Below, piece by piece: positions 61,768 through 64,000 of a stretch of DNA of 64,000 nt (within the stretch, counting starts at the first letter, position 1; each line of letters opens with the position of its first letter). The stretch lies in assembly GCF_009547075.1 (NCBI RefSeq), contig NZ_WIPH01000012.1, positions 1-64,000 on the forward strand, in the 5' to 3' direction. The notes under the pieces are model-generated. The model ran no database searches. It saw only the letters and a list, made by a program, of their open reading frames with translations, and was not told the origin of the DNA. Source of the DNA: Gluconobacter aidae (GTDB lineage: Bacteria; Pseudomonadota; Alphaproteobacteria; Acetobacterales; Acetobacteraceae). The position numbers and the translations under genes were made by a program.

Positions 61768-62079
61768 TGACAGACTCCACAAGACCGGATCGACCGGCCA
61801 CAACCACTGGAACAGACTACCCGCGGTCGACCCCCCGCGAAAGCTGATTCTGCGTCTGAGGAACGTGCGGCAAGCCCTTAATGCGAAACATGATTTCATG
61901 GCAGAAAATTGGCGCTCTCCATCTCAACGCCAATTTATCGCGCCGGGGGCATAAAATACCGTCAAAATGGCGACAGCTCCTTTATGCAGCCTTTCGCCCC
62001 GTGCTGTCCTGTTCTACATCCGAACGTCTGTCCGCCGTGAAAACGCGGCCTGTCCAGTCACGATGCGTTGGAGTTGACC
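61768..62079. other. Divergent intergenic region with an inverted repeat
   Basis: This 312-bp stretch separates two divergent genes for exported proteins. It holds a perfect 9-bp inverted repeat (see 61906-61936) and an AT-rich part around 61890-61990 where promoters are likely. No gene or RNA was recognised. Confidence 0.5.
61906..61936. repeat. Inverted repeat AAATTGGCG / CGCCAATTT
   Basis: AAATTGGCG at 61906-61914 and CGCCAATTT at 61928-61936 are perfectly complementary with a 13-base gap, in the divergent intergenic region. It may be an operator for one or both flanking genes. Confidence 0.45.
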
Positions 62080-62625
62080 GTGCGTCTGCGAGGTTCTGTC
62101 ATTACCCTGGGTTCGGCACTGGCCGTTTCCCTGCTTCTCTCCGGTTGTGCCCAACAGCCGATCGTCCAGCGTTCCGTGGCCCCGAATCCCTTCGGCTACC
62201 AGCGGACATCTGCCGTCTGTCACGTCTCCGCCGTCAAGAAGGCCGCTGATGGCACGATGAGCGTGGATATGACGGTCCGCAGCGATGATGGTCTGTGCTC
62301 CATCGCCATCCAGAAGCCGCTGGGCGGTAACTACGCCTCTTTCGGCGTCAATCCTCCGCCGACACACGGCAAGGCCTTCCTCTATAATTATGACGGCAAG
62401 ACCTATGTGGATTACACGCCGGCCACAGCCTATGCCGGAACGGACTCGTTCACGGCGGAGCTGATCCCCGGCGGCGGCCAGAAGCGCGAGCATCTGACGA
62501 TCCACGCCACGGTGGACGCAACAGGCGTCGTTGTCGCCAGACCACCCGCAGTTGTTGCTCCGACGCCCGCAAAGACGACGGCCAGGAAAGCCACCGTGCA
62601 TCATACGGTTCGTCACAAAAAATAA
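62080..62625 (+). CDS. Uncharacterised lipoprotein (181 aa)
   Basis: GTG at 62080 follows GGAG and begins a signal with lipobox LLLSGC (Cys near residue 23). The mature part has a beta-rich domain with KTYVDYTPATAYAGTDSFTA and ELIPGGGQKREHLTIHATVD, and a basic Ala/Thr/His-rich tail. It resembles the Ig-like or invasin-type folds in general character only. A terminator follows at 62656. No family was recognised. Confidence 0.68.
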   Translation: MRLRGSVITLGSALAVSLLLSGCAQQPIVQRSVAPNPFGYQRTSAVCHVSAVKKAADGTMSVDMTVRSDDGLCSIAIQKPLGGNYASFGVNPPPTHGKAFLYNYDGKTYVDYTPATAYAGTDSFTAELIPGGGQKREHLTIHATVDATGVVVARPPAVVAPTPAKTTARKATVHHTVRHKK

Positions 62626-62655
62626 GTCTTTTCCATCACGTCGATGGGTTTGAAC

Positions 62656-62686
62656 GGGCGGGGAGGTTTCTCTCCGCCCTTTTTTA
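62656..62686 (+). terminator. Rho-independent terminator
   Basis: GGGCGGGGAG and CTCTCCGCCC pair in a GC-rich stem with a short loop, followed by TTTTTTA. It ends the lipoprotein gene at 62080; on the other strand the OmpA gene ends 88 bases further on. Confidence 0.78.
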
Positions 62687-62773
62687 TGCCGGAAGGGCGT
62701 TAGCAGACGTAAAAAACCGGCGACCTTGGGAGAAGCCGCCGGCTGACGAGGAATCCGCGTCTGTTTGCAGACC

Positions 62774-63940
62774 TTACTTGAAATCGATTTCCACGCGGCG
62801 GTTCTGCGGCTCGCGGGTGTTGGCGGCGGTGACCACCAGTGGATGGCTCTCGCCGAAGCCCTGCGTCGTAATGAGGCCAGCGGCCACGCCATCACGGACC
62901 AGCTCTTCCTTGACCGTGTTCGCGCGACGCTGCGAGAGCGCCATGTTGTAGGCCTCGCCACGATGTCCCGGATGGGCGGCTGAGGTGTCGGTATAGCCGC
63001 TGACCTCGATATGCGTGATCTGTACGGAGGTGGAGTTGCGGGCCGCGGCGGCCACAACGGCTTTTGCGCGGGTGCTCAGTTCAGCCGAATCCCAGTCGAA
63101 GAACACCAGATAGGTGCGGGTGGGCGCAGGGCCCGGGATCGGCATGGGAGCCGCAACCGGCTTGGGCGGCGGGGGAGCGGGATTGAACTCGTAGCGCAGC
63201 CCCAGCATCAGAGAATGGTTGAAGTCCGTGCGGGTATCGCGGTTGCCACTGGACACCCCGAATTCCTTGATCTTGTCCCAGCCGCCATAGATTCCCGTCG
63301 CCGTGGCATGGTGCCCGTTCGGGCCCATCAGCGTGTAGAAGCGGTACTCGGCGGTGGCGGACAGACCCACAACCCAGGGGACGGGGAAGGAAAGGCCGAA
63401 GATGCCCTGATAGGCGAAGTTCCCGGACGTGCCGCCCACATGCTGGTCAAAGGCGCCGTTCGGGGCATGAACATAGGTGTTCATGGCCTGCCAGCCATAG
63501 CCGATGCCCGCGCCGAAATACGGGAAGACCCAGGACTTGCCGATATCCATGTCGAACAGGGCATTGGCCATGACGCCATAGCCCTGCTGACGGCCACCGA
63601 CGGAAGACGGGAACGTGCTGGAGCGGAACTGCTGCAGACGGTTGTTGCGGTAGTTGCCCTCGATTTCCACGCGGAATCCGTTTCCAAGGCCGTAGCCCAG
63701 ACTGCCGATGCCGGTCACGCCCGCCTGATAGTGATCCCGCCCGCTCGGAAAGACAGGCGACAGGCGCGCGGTCTGGTCCTGGTTGAAGCTCGCTCCGCCT
63801 TCTCCCGCGATGTACAGACCTTTGACGGGCTGCGCAGTTGCGGTTTCCATGACGAGTCCCATGACAAACATCGAAACGCCTGCTGTGAACCCGGCTCGGG
63901 TCAGCCAGGTCCTGACAACGGATCGCTGCGTCATGTCCAT
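62774..63940 (-). CDS. OmpA-family outer-membrane protein
   Basis: The 388-residue protein has a signal peptide (ending ATAQ), an eight-strand-type outer-membrane barrel (about residues 38-265, with GLYIAGEGGASF and NHSLMLGLRYEFNP), a Pro-rich linker, and an OmpA C-terminal domain (YLVFFDWDSAELSTRAKAVV; SGYTDTSAAHPGHRGEAYNM) that binds peptidoglycan. ATG at 63940 lies four bases from GGAG; ATG at 63934 and 63958 are alternatives. It tethers the outer membrane to the wall. Confidence 0.85.
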   Translation of the reverse strand: MDMTQRSVVRTWLTRAGFTAGVSMFVMGLVMETATAQPVKGLYIAGEGGASFNQDQTARLSPVFPSGRDHYQAGVTGIGSLGYGLGNGFRVEIEGNYRNNRLQQFRSSTFPSSVGGRQQGYGVMANALFDMDIGKSWVFPYFGAGIGYGWQAMNTYVHAPNGAFDQHVGGTSGNFAYQGIFGLSFPVPWVVGLSATAEYRFYTLMGPNGHHATATGIYGGWDKIKEFGVSSGNRDTRTDFNHSLMLGLRYEFNPAPPPPKPVAAPMPIPGPAPTRTYLVFFDWDSAELSTRAKAVVAAAARNSTSVQITHIEVSGYTDTSAAHPGHRGEAYNMALSQRRANTVKEELVRDGVAAGLITTQGFGESHPLVVTAANTREPQNRRVEIDFK

Positions 63941-64000
63941 TTCTCTCCAACCAGCCAAATCTTGTGTGTGTTCTTGCCGAAAGCTCGGGCGATGGCAACG

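Overview
The window looks like chromosomal DNA of an acetic acid bacterium close to Gluconobacter oxydans (Acetobacteraceae, Alphaproteobacteria). The evidence is a GC-rich sequence with dense tandem operons, a three-subunit membrane-bound gluconate-type dehydrogenase (Tat-exported small subunit, GMC flavoprotein, triheme cytochrome c), a quinone-linked D-lactate dehydrogenase, a BamF-type DUF3035 lipoprotein and alphaproteobacterial gene orders. The genus is an inference from these genes and from recall of gene order; no search was run.

Layout. (1) 1-7837: housekeeping genes, namely a CorA-type Mg channel (minus strand, cut by the window edge), trpB-trpA, an HdeD-type membrane protein, accD-folC and dnaB. 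(2) 7838-9212: an AT-richer control region with a phage-type repressor, four copies of the dyad TGGC-N5-GCCA (two beside the repressor promoter, two about 600 bp away) and small coupled ORFs. (3) 9212-28327: a collinear phage morphogenesis cluster on the plus strand, with terminase, portal, scaffold, capsid, connectors, sheath, tube, tail chaperone (with a textbook A AAA AAC frameshift site), a short basic protein in the tape-measure slot, a P2-like baseplate (U, X, D, V, W, J, I) and two fibre-like proteins. No integrase, replication or lysis gene was found, and the last fibre gene ends 8 bp from the next chromosomal gene. The cluster looks like a decayed or domesticated contractile-tailed phage. 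(4) 28336-37141: minus-strand operons gndS-gndL-gndC and argD-argF-hslO plus two uncharacterised genes. (5) 37310-47491: a D-aminopeptidase, recX, a CHAP lipoprotein, tatA-mtnB-mtnD-mtnC-ribF, a siderophore-type TonB receptor behind two Fur-like dyads, a Sel1-repeat protein and a TraB/GumN protein. (6) 47648-55437: ileS-lspA-bamF-mutL-dld. (7) 55456-63940: a likely copper TonB receptor with a DUF2946 protein, an EamA exporter, parE, two exported proteins of unknown function and an OmpA-family porin.

How the parts work together. The phage late genes are linked by 1- or 4-base start/stop overlaps. The repressor sits beside divergent promoters whose -35 boxes lie in one of its presumed operators, so it probably represses the rightward genes and itself. 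The gnd complex oxidises sugar acids in the periplasm and passes electrons to ubiquinone; Dld does the same for D-lactate. mtnB, mtnD and mtnC are three of the methionine-salvage steps.

The base skew of the plus strand changes from G-rich to C-rich at roughly 28-34 kb, where gene orientation also flips. This suggests that the window lies near the replication terminus.
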